From contig CM042029.1 in the NCBI GenBank assembly GCA_023525975.1, positions 86,596,849-86,660,848 on the forward strand: a stretch of 64,000 bases of DNA, given 5' to 3'. Below the pieces are notes generated by a model that saw only the letters and a list, made by a program, of their open reading frames with translations, was not told the DNA's origin and did not search any database. How positions within the stretch are numbered: the first letter of the stretch is position 1; each line of letters starts with the position of its first letter. Shown here one piece after another: positions 22,118 to 33,593 of the stretch. The stretch is from Smallanthus sonchifolius. Its lineage: Eukaryota > Streptophyta > Magnoliopsida > Asterales > Asteraceae. A program made the position numbers and the translations under genes.

Positions 22118-22508
22118 TGTTGGAGCATGTTTTGTAACTGTCGCTGAAATTCTATGTTATAAGTTAGCGAAGCTGTCAAGTTCGCCTAAGGAACTTAGAG
22201 CGAACTTGATAGGCGAACTTGCTAAGTTCGCCTACCTTTGTGAGGGGCGAACTTAACAAGTTCGCCATTGGTCTTTGTGGTTTCCCTATAAATAGGTGTT
22301 TACATGTAAGTTTTAGGAATATAGATCAGAACAGTACAGAAACTGAGAGAACTTGTAAAATGATATTCTAAGTGGAAATACAAAGAGGATTATTTACACC
22401 GTATTGTTGATTGAGTTACACGTTGCACGTTGATCATAGATTTCGCACGTTATCACCGTGTCATACCGCGAGTCTAGAGATCCGTCACACACCGAATTGT
22501 GACTTTCA
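22118..22508 (+). mobile_element. Copia-like LTR, first copy (391 bp)
   Basis: It starts TGTTGGAGCATG and ends GACTTTCA, followed by AG and the primer site at 22511. A TATA-like CCCTATAAATAGG lies at about 22284-22296. The copy at 25613-26000 is in the same orientation. It contains GC-rich hairpins at 22178-22266. Confidence 0.85.
22178..22266 (+). repeat. Hairpin cluster in the copia-like LTR
   Basis: TAGGCGAACTT-GCT-AAGTTCGCCTA (22210-22234) has 11-bp arms, and GGCGAACTT-AAC-AAGTTCGCC (22246-22266) has 9-bp arms. A wider AAGTTCGC...GCGAACTT pair spans 22178-22207. The same region in the second LTR (25672-25750) has lost one arm and acquired mismatches. Confidence 0.92.
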
Positions 22509-22510
22509 AG

Positions 22511-22523
22511 TGGTATCAGAGCC
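22511..22523 (+). other. Primer-binding site of the copia-like element
   Basis: TGGTATCAGAGCC follows the LTR by two bases and matches initiator Met-tRNA. Confidence 0.85.
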
Positions 22524-23640
22524 TTTGCTCTCGATTAGCAGCAAATTCGTGGTGTTTTCGTGAACAATCAACATCAAATATCACTGAATTTGAAGAGAAT
22601 TTGATGGATTTTTCATCATTTTCGTTTCTTGACAATAAGGTTGATTCAGAAAAACCCAAGGTTATTCAAGTATCTAACACTGCTTCTCAGTGTGAATCGT
22701 CTACTTCAAGAAGTGTTAAGCAAGTGAAGTTTGTCAGGGTTTACAAAGATAGACGAACATGTTTTCATTGCGGCATTGTTGGCCATATCTTGGTAAATTG
22801 TCCAGATAAGAATGTGGGAAAGCATCTAGAAGATCCCAGATTAGGAAGACCTTTTGTTAAACCACAAGCAAAGCCAGTGGTGAAATCTGTTTCTGTGAAG
22901 AAACCTGGTGTTTCTAAACCTGAAGTAAAGGTTTCATATGTACAAGTGAAACCAACGTCACAAATTCAGTCAACAAAATATGTGAATCAAACTGAAGTGT
23001 CTAGTTCTAGAGGTTCAAGAGATATGATTCCTAAAGCTCCTTACGAAAGGAAGTTTATTGAGAGGAGAACATGTTTTTATTGTGGTATAGTGGGTCACGT
23101 TTGTGTGAATTGTCCTTCAAAGACCTAGGCTTTTGAGACACCAAAGACTAGACTAGTTGTGACAAGATCAGTTGGTAAAAATTCTGTTGGTACGAAGTCT
23201 CTTAATTCAAAATCGAAGGTTAGGCTCTCTCGACCTCAGAGACGGAGAAGAAACAGAAGATTGAGAAAATTGTTAAAACAACAAGAGGTTTCGCAATCGC
23301 ATCATGTTTCAAATGAACCAGAATGTTCAAACACTTCACTTTTTAAGAGTAAGAAACTTAATGAACATAAGAGTGTTTGGAAAAGAGAACTTACTGTTTC
23401 TGATTCATCGGAGCAATCTACAAAAATTGAGGAGAGATTCGACTGTGAATAGAGTGAAGTCATTTATTTTGATACAGATGGACGATCCAGGACTACCATG
23501 GCTTGGGTTTCCATTTCAGACTAATGCTTCTTGTTTAATGTGCAGGATTAACCAAGAGGGACTATTAATACAATTTGGTTTGTTAATAGTGGTGGTTCAT
23601 AGCACATGATAGAGAATGACATATGTAGCAACAAAAGAGT
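22524..23640 (+). pseudogene. Copia-like gag with two CCHC knuckles and a protease remnant
   Basis: An open frame runs to 23128 with knuckles CFHCGIVGHILVNC (22760-22801) and CFYCGIVGHVCVNC (23072-23113), followed in the same frame after a stop by a basic region (23159-23452). A further stretch near 23566-23620 reads TIWFVNSGGS-stop-HM, resembling the WFVDSG(C/A)S-HM protease start of copia elements with a stop inside. No N-terminal gag domain is secure, and reverse transcriptase and integrase are not found before the second LTR. This is a decayed, internally deleted or non-autonomous element. Confidence 0.7.
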
Positions 23641-25600
23641 TGTTTGATAACTGATAAGTCTATTTGATTCAACGACTTGATGCTCAAGGGGGAGATAATG
23701 TCCCACACAATGTTTGTTTTTGGAAAGTGTTTCACCAAGTCCAAAAGACAACCTGAAACTTAGGATGATGATGGAGAGCATAAAGTCGTTGATGCAACCA
23801 TTTGACTAGTTGAGGGGGAGTCTACAGGAAATGGGGAGTACAGAATTGTGTTGGTGACAAAGGCAAAGGCATTCGATTACATCAGTTTGAATTTTAATTG
23901 ACTGAATTGCTTAATTTCCAAGTGACCAAGTAAAAATTTTTTCTTAAAAATATTTTCATGGAAGCTTTACTTTTTGTCAAAAAGATTTTGAAAAAGCCAA
24001 ATTGAAAAAGTTAAAATCGACATTACTTGAAGTTATAAGGAGAAATGATGGTACATCAGTAGATGTTCAGTCACACATGACCTTAGTTGGACTTTATGAT
24101 TGCTTATCTAATATATCTGTGATAAATGTTTTGATCAGAACTTCTTAGACTGCACAGTATGGGAAATGATAGCTTCATAACTGCTTATGCTTAACAAAAA
24201 TTGATGCTTGATGCTTATATCTTTAAATTTGGATACTAGCATGTAGTCTGAATTGTCAACAGGCTATGAGTATCTTTGGTCCATTAGTAGTGTAACAACA
24301 TAATGATCTTTGTGACAACTGTGATTTGAACCCATGGTATGCCGGGTGTGTGTGTAAAAGATCATTATCAGATAAAGAATATAAAATCTAAAGTACTTCA
24401 TGAGATCAGTTTCGGTTATGTCGTTAAACACAATTTTTCAGTTCACTTCACTGCCCATGCCTCGAAAAACATGCAAGGTGATGTTGAACTAAGATATGTT
24501 TCTGACAACATCTGTTGGAACATATATTAGCCCTTGGATCAATTATCTTGATTTCATTGAATATATCCAGAGATAACAGTTGGATCACGTTACCTTATGT
24601 CATTGAATCAATCGATTCTTTGATCAATCTTATGTTGAAGAATTCTATTGGTACAATCTTTCTGTTACTATAAATCATGATACTTCATCCAAACCAAGAC
24701 ATTTGAATCATTTTGATTCTCTGCTTGATATTTTCCTTTGTTTAACGGTATAATTTCATCCTGGAGATTGAAAATTATCTTGCAAAGATCTTATTTGTCT
24801 TGAAGATAATGCACATTTATTTTCCTGTTGGCATATTTGTGGGGTACACGTTGTATTACAAAATAAATGGTACCTTAATTCACAAGAACATGGGACAAAG
24901 ATACCGATGGATTCAAATGTTATAATATTGACAACTTAGATTAACATGTTATGTGTTGCAAATTCATATGTAAATTATTATAAGCATGTTATGATCTGAT
25001 CTCATCTTCTTTGAAGTTCTTCGTGTATCATTACATGTTTTGGTTGAAGCTTAAAAGATTTGATCTTATCTAGTATAAAGAAACGAAAGAATGAATTTGG
25101 ATAGGATACCCTTAGAATGTTTAGGGTTGCTTATCCAAAATGTGTGATTGATGCATTGTTTTTACTGATATGATCTTCTTACTCGTGATGTTTGACCAAA
25201 AAGATGTGATTTTGTATTTTACATTTTAGTTTGTATAGAGAATAACCAAAATGTTTTTGTGTTTCTTGTGTTTGAAAAACCAAAAAGATTTTAGTTTTCC
25301 ATCTTCTATGGAAATTTTACTTGTTGGTTACACTTGGTTGTTCTTCTTTGCCATAAATGAAAATTTGCAGATAGAAGTTGACAAGGTCCTTCTCCCAAGT
25401 TTTCTTCTAGAAAGAAAGAGAGAGTGTGCAGATGAACAAGACAAAGACTATGAGCTGTTTGAGGACTGATGATAATCTTCTGAAGCTGTTGTCAAGGGGG
25501 AGTTTATTGGAACTATTTCTGGTGACGACGAGCTTGAAGATTCTATGTGTTAGTCTTAGAGTCAATGAGCTTGTAATGTGTTACAATTGTAAGCAACAAT
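23641..25600 (+). mobile_element. Degraded internal region of the copia-like element
   Basis: The sequence is dense with stops. Several AAGGGGGAG and GAGGGGGAG tracts (near 23690, 23813, 25495) resemble the polypurine-rich end regions of copia elements. Short frames (24339, 25251) have no recognised domain. Confidence 0.45.
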
Positions 25601-25610
25601 TAAGGGGGAT
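25601..25610 (+). other. Polypurine tract
   Basis: TAAGGGGGAT lies two bases before the TGTTGAAGC start of the second LTR. Confidence 0.7.
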
Positions 25611-25612
25611 TC

Positions 25613-26000
25613 TGTTGAAGCATGTTTTGTAACTGTCGCTGAAATTCTATGTTGTAAGTTAGCGAAGCTGTCAAGTTCGCCTAAGGAACTTAGAGCGAAC
25701 TTGATAGGAGAACTTGCTAAGTTTGCCTAAGCTTGTTAGGGGCGAACTTGTGGTCTTTGTGGTTTCCCTATAAATAGGTGTTTACATGTCAGTTTTAGGA
25801 ATATAGATCAGAGTAAATCAGAACAATACAGAAACTGAGAGAACTTGTAAACTGATATTCTGAGTGGAAATACAAAGAGGATTATTTACACCGTATTGTT
25901 GATTGAGTTACACGTTGCACATTGATCATAGATTCCGCACGTTATCACCGTGTCGTACCGCGATTCTAGAGATCCGTCACATACCGAACCGGGACTTTCA
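25613..26000 (+). mobile_element. Copia-like LTR, second copy (388 bp)
   Basis: It is homologous to 22118-22508, from TGTTGAAGCATG to GGGACTTTCA, with scattered substitutions and small indels. It is followed not by host DNA but by another primer site and gag, so it is shared with a further element body. Confidence 0.85.
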
Positions 26001-26002
26001 AG

Positions 26003-26250
26003 TGGTATAAGAGAAACATGTCAGACAAGGAAGATAAGAAAGAAGGAAGCACGTCAGCACCAATTCGCGAGCAAGGGAATGTCCCAAGTTGAGTAAGTCA
26101 AACTACACCACAAGGACATTGTTGATGGTAACAATCTTGAAGACTTATGGTCTTTGGGAAACAATTGATTCTAAAGAAACAGTGGAAGAAAGAAAAGTAC
26201 ATACGAGGAAAGCAATGATCTTCCAAACCCTTTAATCCAACAGTCTAGGA
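26003..26250 (+). pseudogene. Second copia gag start after the shared LTR
   Basis: TGGTATAAGAG (26003-26013) is a decayed primer site. ATG at 26018 starts MSDKEDKKEGSTSAP. After one frameshift the frame continues LSKSNYTTRTLLMVTILKTY and YGLWETI, matching the N-terminal gag pattern of copia elements (L-x-x-x-N-Y-x-x-W...YxLWExI). It decays after about 26250. This body differs from the one between the two LTRs. Confidence 0.65.
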
Positions 26251-27552
26251 TTTTCACTCTAAAGTTTCAACCCCCAACTTTAGTTCATCCAACATTCATC
26301 CCTCACAATATGCTTTAAACATATACTATCTTATTTTGAAATTTGGTTCGTTACACATGATATAGAAATTGATCTGTTAGATGAGGAAGTTTATGTGCCC
26401 AAACTCCTTATGAGTGTATGCATATAAATAATTAGTCAAAACAAAATGAAGTTTATGAATGATTGTAAATACATGAAGCATTGATATCAAAACCTCAAGA
26501 AAATAGAAAGTTAAAACAATTTCTATATATAGACTAACATAGTTATGTAGAATATTTATAATCGAAAGTGTGATTATATCGAAAAAGAGAGAAACAAATA
26601 TGTTGATAATATCACCATATCTCTTGCAAAGATAAAAAAAACGTTCAAATTATTATAGAACGAATATGAAATGAGATGGTATTACAAAATTATGTCACGG
26701 TCGGCATGTCTAGCATTTGTATAGTGATCCAATTACATCCAGAATATGTTGAAACATTTTAGTATGGACAAAGCTTATCCTCAAAGTACGTTAAAAGTTG
26801 TTGAGTCACTTAGTATAGAACAAATTATCATTATCATCTCCTATCAAAGAAATGGAAAATTTCGGTCTAGAAATATCACAGTTAAGTGCAATTGATGCAT
26901 TAATGTGTCTTGATAGTTATGCACGACTATATACATACATTTTATAAATTTAACGTCAAGATATAGCTCGTGTATGGTGAGAAGATTGAAATGGGGTAAA
27001 ACAAATATTTCCATACCCCTAAGGTAGGTAGGTATAGGATTAAATTTTACTAACCCATCAAAACAAGTTTGGCTAGTCTTGTAGATGCAGGATATGCAAT
27101 ATAACACGATCGGGGATCTTGTGGTTTTTGTTTAAGAGAGGAAGCAACGAAAGTCTTACATGAAGATTATACAAGATTGTTCAACATAAAGAATTGTGTA
27201 TTAAAAGATCAAGCGACAAATCATGGACCTTACAAGTTTTAAGCAATTTTCACATAAGATAGGCACCCGTCACTTTACTGATGCACATTAAAACGTGGGG
27301 AGTATTATACATATTTTACTTTTTTTTTTCTCTTCATTAAGTTTAGTCCCATTAGGTTTTCTTAGTAATGTTTTTAACGAGACATGATAATTGATCCAGA
27401 AATATCAAGGGGAGAAATACGTGTTGCACTCTTTTATTCTTAGCTACGGTTTTGTGCCACTAGGTTTTCCTAGAAAATATTTTTACAAACCAACATCACC
27501 AAGTGTATTAAAAGAATAATAATATTTATTTATTTTATCGCATGGATAGCCA
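26251..27552. other. Intergenic/retroelement-derived DNA, nothing firm
   Basis: AT-rich and full of stops. TTTAGTCCCATTAGGTTTTC near 27345 and a similar GTGCCACTAGGTTTTCC near 27454 form a degenerate direct repeat of LTR-like character. No coding domain is seen. Confidence 0.4.
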
Positions 27553-27774
27553 ATGGAGAATGTTAGGAATATATGTGATTATCCACATTTTTAACTCGCA
27601 TATCATCATTTATGTTTGTAGTAATGTTATAGCTCTATAAATAGTGACGGTTCTATTTGGTATTTGACATCTCAATAACAATTAGTACTTTTGGTGCACT
27701 ACGGTGACCAATATTTTCAGAGATAATACGAAGTTTTTGTACTTCTGAAATATTTCAGTTCTCGTGTATTTGAC
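27553..27774 (+). mobile_element. Possible short copia LTR
   Basis: It begins TGTTAGGAATATATGTG, holds a TATA-like CTCTATAAATAG near 27632-27643, and ends GTGTATTTGACA. Its last 65 bp are alike to 15890-15970. Confidence 0.45.
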
Positions 27775-27844
27775 AATCTAACTATATTTTGCATAGTTGA
27801 AAATCGGAATCTAGTGCATTAAATGGTTGATTGTGTTCACTCTT

Positions 27845-28083
27845 GACAGCGACCCCCCACTTGTAATATATGATTTAATCTAATACAAAAATATATGGTC
27901 GTAAAGATTAGTTATATATCTAAATAAAAGTACGTTGATTAGTTGCATGGAGCTGTTGATGGAAGACCAAAACCTATATTTTAAAGGTCAAAAAACAATT
28001 TATTTAAAAATTTGCAATGAATGCGTTGATTGTTCTTGCCACGAGCAAATACTTTTCTTCCTCTTCGTTCTTTTTACTACAAG
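27845..28083 (+). repeat. Orphan copy of the peroxidase promoter
   Basis: The segment CCACTTGTAATATATGATTT through CTTCCTCTTCGTTCTTTTTA aligns to 17545-17785 in the same orientation. The match stops about 130 bp before the start codon, so no peroxidase exon follows. It is the remnant of a tandem duplication of the locus. Confidence 0.75.
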
Positions 28084-29590
28084 TCACAATGCTTATATAG
28101 ACTCTAGTTAGGGTTTCTATTCGGACCGACATACGGGTCGTACGGGCTGTATGGTCATTAATCACATCTTCTAAGTCCTCATACTGCCAGTAACTTGTAA
28201 GATGGATACGAGGTCTTTCATGCACGCACGGGCTGTACCCACAAGGGCGTACAAGCCGAACCTTGGTCTTCTTTTTTTTGTTTTTCCTTTTTTCTTTTGA
28301 TAACCTCACTTTAATCCTTCTTTTGCATCAAAACCTACGAATCAATAGAAAACACAGTTAGGTATCTTATCATATTTGCAATAAAATCAATCCAAAATGT
28401 AGGGAAACAGACATTAAACGGATGTGTTATTTGGAAGACATCAAACATCCTTACACTTGAATTTTTCTTGTCTCTAAGCAAACTCTCGTGCACTGAACTA
28501 CGCAATCTTTGACCTCAACCTAATGCATTCCCTGTCCCCAAATCACAACCAACTCTCAAAACTTATAAATTCAATTGATCTTTAACAAACAATGTATGGT
28601 GCATTTTTAAAAAATAAGGAATTAATTATCTAATTGCACTCAACCCACCTTAAGGTCCAAGCATGCAAACTCACACCCCTTACAATCATCTCTCCACTCG
28701 ATTGTAGTCTGAATCCAGCAAAAGATGTGCTAGTGTATGTGTGACACTCACACTATTGTCATAAGCTTGTACAAAAATCAATTCTTCACCGGATAATAAA
28801 GACACATACACAAATTCACATGTCTTTGTATGGGTTATAATGAAAAGGCTAGGGTTATTATCCTAGGGGTGAAGGTGAGTGGCTATATCCCTAATTATAA
28901 GTCATATATAGAACATGTAATGTGAGAAACTAATCTGGTTATTTGTAGTATAACTGTTGAATTTGATTAAAGCCTCAAGGCCATGTTGACTTGAAAATTA
29001 TGGTCGACTATGTTGAGTATAACAAGACAATAGACGTGTATAATGTGAAATGATGTAATGAAATAGTTCTAATTCTAATAGTATACAATGCACATTATTC
29101 ATTATATGATCATTGTGTATGTATCGAATGAACTTTTATTAGGTACATAGTTATGTGTGTATCTAAAGTTACAACTTTGGTGAATGTGTTGATAAGGTTA
29201 AGTGATAGTCATATAAATAATGAGATAAACATATTTGATTTGTGGAATTGTAAATTTTATAGTACTTGTATTTGGGTTAAATGGGTGTAAAGTGACCTGT
29301 TAGTTGGATTCCGTATTAAAGATTTATATACTTAACTTGTTTTGTGTAATTAAGTGAATAGAAGATTGTTAACTCATGTGAGGAAAGATTCTTGATTTGA
29401 GGAATTGCCAAGAATAAAGTAAGTATTCATTTAAATTTATTTGGGTGTTTGAGAAACCATTAAGTACCTTAATGGTTACTAAAATCCTTGTAAATAATCT
29501 ATGAATTTGATAAGAAGTATCAATGAGGTAAATATAACTTGTTATAACGTTTTGCAATTGTGATGATCAAAGGTATGCACAAGTTTTGGG
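28084..29590. other. Intergenic DNA, probable old LTR material
   Basis: No gene is recognised. A perfect hairpin AACCATTAAG-TAC-CTTAATGGTT lies at 29455-29477, of the same type as the hairpins in the gypsy LTRs. CGGGTCGTACGGGCTGTA near 28134 and GGGCTGTACC near 28230 are related GC-richer repeats. Confidence 0.4.
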
Positions 29591-29639
29591 GATTAAATTG
29601 AAGTGTTCAAAGTAAAAAAAAAAAATACACCAAATGATT

Positions 29640-29760
29640 TGTAGGTGACGTAATTTACACTACTTGGGCGTAATTTACGTTGGATCAGAGGAAATTACGT
29701 CCAAAAGGGCTGTTTACGATCAACCTTAGACAGGAGGGTATAATTTACGCGGGGTTTTTT
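29640..29760 (+). repeat. GTAATTTACG-motif cluster (LTR-like)
   Basis: GTAATTTAC recurs three or four times in both orientations (GACGTAATTTAC, GCGTAATTTACG, AAATTACGTCC, ATAATTTACGCGG), just before a T-rich run, as the GC-rich hairpins lie in the other LTRs. It may be the end of an old LTR. Confidence 0.45.
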
Positions 29761-29952
29761 TGGTGGAAGGAGTGGGGGTTTTTTTTTTAGAGACTGAGCA
29801 TGTGAAGTGATTAATTAAAAAATTTTCTTAACCGCTCAATTTAAAGGGCCGAGATTCAATCTTAAGATGATTATTGGTGGTTATTTCGAGTTTAGACGGT
29901 AAAGATCAACTCAAATAGTTGTTGGACTCACCACGGTTACCATTATATATAA

Positions 29953-30494
29953 CTAGTTTTCTCCCCCGCGCTACGCGGCGGGAGTTTGGTAGTTATCGGT
30001 TCGGTTCGTCGACGGGGATAAAAATTACGTTTAAACATAGACTTGCTATAGCATACGATACAAAAAAAATAATCGGATCGCTAACAAAAAATAAAACAAA
30101 AAAAACAAACATGTGCATCCCTTTTAAAATAAAGTTAACGAACGAAAGTTATTACAAAAAAAAACTTAGCGAACTTTTGTTGCAATTTTATAAAAAAACC
30201 TTTACTCTATTAAAGTTTTATGGCAAATCTCTAAAAAAACAAAACTTTGAGTCAAAATATAAAATTGTGAGAAATCTATAAACAACAAAATTTTTGGATA
30301 AAAAAGTTAAGGTTGTACAAATCTATTAGAAAAAGTCGTGTAAAAACTATTCAATCTAACGGCCGTGCAAATCTAAATTTTTTTTTTTGTGTAAAAAACA
30401 AAAATGGGAAAAGTTTGCTATTCAATCCCAAGTCAAAGTATAGTTATATAATGTATATATTATATAAATATATATAGTTACCAAGTTAAATGAA
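29953..30494 (-). mobile_element. Helitron-like terminus (reverse)
   Basis: CTAGTTTTCTCCCCCGCGCT followed by ACGCGGCGGG reads on the minus strand as a GC-rich hairpin, a short spacer and CTAG, a Helitron 3' end. The interior is AT-rich with chance open frames (29919-30281). The 5' end is not identified. Confidence 0.55.
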
Positions 30495-31282
30495 CTAGTA
30501 GTTTTACCCGTCGCGCGTTGTGGCGGCTTCAAAATGTACCCTAAGTTGAATTCTCGTGTTACGCGGCATGGCGGATCTAAGAGTTCCATTTTAAAGAAGC
30601 TTATAATGTTAAATGAAAAGTACCCTAACTTGAATTCTCGCGTACCCTAACTTCAAAACATTTTCTGTTAGTAAGAGTTCCATTTTAAAGAAGCTTATAA
30701 TGTTAAATGAAAAGTACTTTGTATTATTATTATTTTCAACAAAAAAATTATTTGAAACGAAATATTAGCAAAAGTCACATTACATAGGGACGCAACACAC
30801 ATGGTCGATGGTTTAGGGCCTTTAGGCACACTTCCACTGTTCCACACCTGCTAACTGGATTGTATTATGGGCCTACCATTTTACTCAGCCCATCTCTAAA
30901 AAAAATATACATAATTTATTTTAGCCCAACTAATAGATTAACTGTGAACCGTGAAATATAATATATTTTTTCTTTTTTTTTCTAAATATACTTTCGTATT
31001 TTTTAACGCTAACTTTTTAAAGACTTTTTAAAGACGTAACTGTTTTTTTATTTAAAACCGAGTCTGGTTACGTTCCAATGTAAATTTTATCAAAACCGAG
31101 CTGGGTCAAATATTATAGATTTTTACTTATTTTTTTTAATAAATTTGCATTAGTATTTCTTAACACTCTATTTATAGAACGACATAACTTTTTTCTTGAT
31201 TTCTAAGTGTGCCGCTTCGACATTTTTTTATCGACATTTTGGTATTCAAAATCGATTCGCCGTAACTTCAATTCATAAGGAA
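30495..31282 (-). mobile_element. Second Helitron-like terminus and AT-rich tail
   Basis: CTAGTAGTTTTACCCGTCGC then GCGTTGTGGCGG is again a reversed hairpin-CTAG end. A 50-bp direct repeat (AAGAGTTCCATTTTAAAGAA..., at about 30580 and 30671) lies inside. No gene is seen to 31282. Confidence 0.5.
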
Positions 31283-32013
31283 CTAGCTTAGAGCATTCAT
31301 ATCAGGTCCTGCATGTTTATGTGAGTGAGTCCCCTATATTTTACGGGGTGTTTTAAAGTGGTTGCGAGTGGAGGAGAGAGAAAATTTATAAATTTTTTAT
31401 ATATTTGAGGAAAACACTGTTCACCCGCATAAATTTTTAATATTTTTTTAAGGTGGTTGTGAGTGGAGGATAGAGAAAAGGTAACGATAAATGTATAAAA
31501 AATATTATTTAATTGAAAAGGAAAGAGAAAAAGGTAGTGATTTTAGTGTAATTATGAGGATGGGGATAGGGAAGCTACTGCGAATGCTCTTAGAACCCCG
31601 TGTCTACACACGAGGTGAAAAATATCAGTACATAAAATTCTTAATTTTTTATGAATATATTTTACATGTCTAAAAATATATTACATATACGAAGGTTAGA
31701 AAACAAAATTCAAAATCTGTATAAATTAATATATAATTGAGTTTTGAAAATACGTTAATTACTATTTAATGCAATTTGACTTTCAATACTATTTAATTCA
31801 AAATAAAAATTATATAATTATATTTAAAAGTTTCTTATGATAAGAGATAATTTAAAATAAATGTGTTTTATTAGTATAATTAGTATTTTTTTTTAAATAT
31901 AAAATACAGAGGTGTATTTAATAGGAGAGAGGCGCGAAAAAAATAATAAGAATGAATATGGAGGCGATACGTGACATGTAAAACCTTTATTTATTATATA
32001 GTATAGATATAGA
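31283..32013 (-). mobile_element. Non-autonomous Helitron split by a Tourist MITE
   Basis: CTAGCTTAGAACC with a GTGTCTACACAC hairpin sits at the left and TATATAGTATAGATATAGA at the right. The MITE at 31291-31589 interrupts the first bases, so the terminus reads CTAGCTTA then, after the insert, TTAGAACCCCGTG. Confidence 0.72.
31291..31589. mobile_element. Tourist-like MITE (299 bp), TTA target duplication
   Basis: Ends GAGCATTC and GAATGCTC are inverted, flanked by TTA at 31288-31290 and 31590-31592, the PIF/Harbinger signature. Internal GTGGTTGCGAGTGGAG and GTGGTTGTGAGTGGAG form a direct repeat. Confidence 0.82.
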
Positions 32014-32766
32014 TTTACGTACTTAACATCGTATATGTCACCGCCGCAACACGCTTCATCGTCTTTTAGTTTAATACAAAAGCATGGAATGGTAATAGCC
32101 ATTTTGTGATTAACTTGGTCTAAACAACTTCTTTTTTCCATTATTTTTTTTAGTCGTCTTTCATCATAGAGATGGATTACTAGCCGAGGGAATTGTTAGA
32201 ATGGAAATCCATTTAAGTTCAGAAAACTCATGAAAACTCAATATAACTTATTTTTTATTTTTAGTTTTTTCTATTACAATTTTCGTTACAAAAAACCCTA
32301 AAAAAACAAAAAACCGCCGAGTAGTTTTTTTAATCTTGAAAAAAGAACTGAAATTAACGTTTTTTTAAATATTAGTCAGCATGACGTCAGCAGTAACATA
32401 TGTAACACATGAAAAAATAAAAAAAAAATTACGTTTTACATACGTAACAACGTTCAACAATTTTATAAAAAAAATTATAAAAAAATACACTTGACGCTTT
32501 TTTGATTTTTTTTTGCCAAATGTTATAAAATTAGATATAGAATCTATCTAAACAAAAATATATATATATATATATTTTTAATTTTTACCATTTTTTAGCT
32601 GTTACATATGTTAGTAAAGAATTTTCATAGTTTTCTCAACTCAATAAGTTTTCTCCTTATACGTAGTGACCCGGAACAATCCGTCAAATGGTCAAAGACA
32701 CACAAAACATGTTCGAGGATAAAGACAAAATTAACATGTTGCATGGGATAAGAGATGAGAGGCTAT
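32014..32766. other. AT-rich intergenic DNA, nothing recognised
   Basis: No gene or element ends are identified in this stretch. Confidence 0.35.
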
Positions 32767-32792
32767 AATAATAATAATAATAATAATAAAAA
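32767..32792. repeat. (ATA)n microsatellite
   Basis: About eight ATA units directly left of the MITE at 32795. A matching (AAT)n run lies at its right edge (33157-33187), so the element appears to have landed in a microsatellite. Confidence 0.85.
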
Positions 32793-32794
32793 TA

Positions 32795-33154
32795 GAGTAA
32801 ATTAACATTTTTGTCTTTTTGGTTTTGTTATTTTAGTCAGTTTTATTCAAAAAAAAATTTAGCTTTTTCGTCTCTTACTTTTTAAAATCTAGCAATTTTT
32901 ATCCAACTGACTAACTCTCTCTACATTTTAACGTTAAATCAAGGGTCGGTTTAAACTTCATAGGTTAAAATCTAACTAAATTACCACTGATTTAATCAAA
33001 ATTGCCAATGGTTTAACGTTAAAATGTAGACGAAGTTAGTCAGTTAGATGATATTGCTAGATTTTGAAAAGTCTGGGACGAAAAGGCTAAAAAAGTTTTT
33101 GTATAAAACTGACAAAAATAGTCAAACCACAAGTACGAAAATGACACTTTACTC
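32795..33154. mobile_element. Mutator-like MITE, GAGTAAA ends
   Basis: GAGTAAATTAACATTTTTGTC and the inverted GAAAATGACACTTTACTC are the same end type as the element at 44027-45802. Internal inverted arms cover most of its 360 bp. The target duplication is obscured by the microsatellite. Confidence 0.75.
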
Positions 33155-33156
33155 TA

Positions 33157-33187
<31 letters not shown>

Positions 33188-33593
33188 GTTGGATTAAGGT
33201 TAGAAAGGGATAAGATGAATGAGAGGAGATAAATCCTCCAACCCACGGGATCGAGTGGTCGACCCAGAATAATTTTTACGTGGTCGGAAATTTTTTGTGT
33301 CAATTGATTAGCGATATATAACGTGTATATAACATAATGCTTTTTTAATAATGACGATCAAAGGCTATAACAAAATTTTGTGGGAGGCGAAGATTTCAAC
33401 ATGTATGCATGATTTTTGCATGCAAGCACACATATTACAATACTCAATACATGATTTATTTTAGACAACATCGACTGAGAAAACATACAAACAAGCTCAT
33501 ATAAATCTGATCTAGTATACATATATGGTAATTCGATCACTGAGCAATTATTTATTAAACTTTGCGTATAAATTAACTAATCCATGATCTTAA

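Noticed and set aside
29919..30281. 120-codon Lys-rich frame
   Set aside because: Composition follows the A-rich Helitron interior. No domain is seen.
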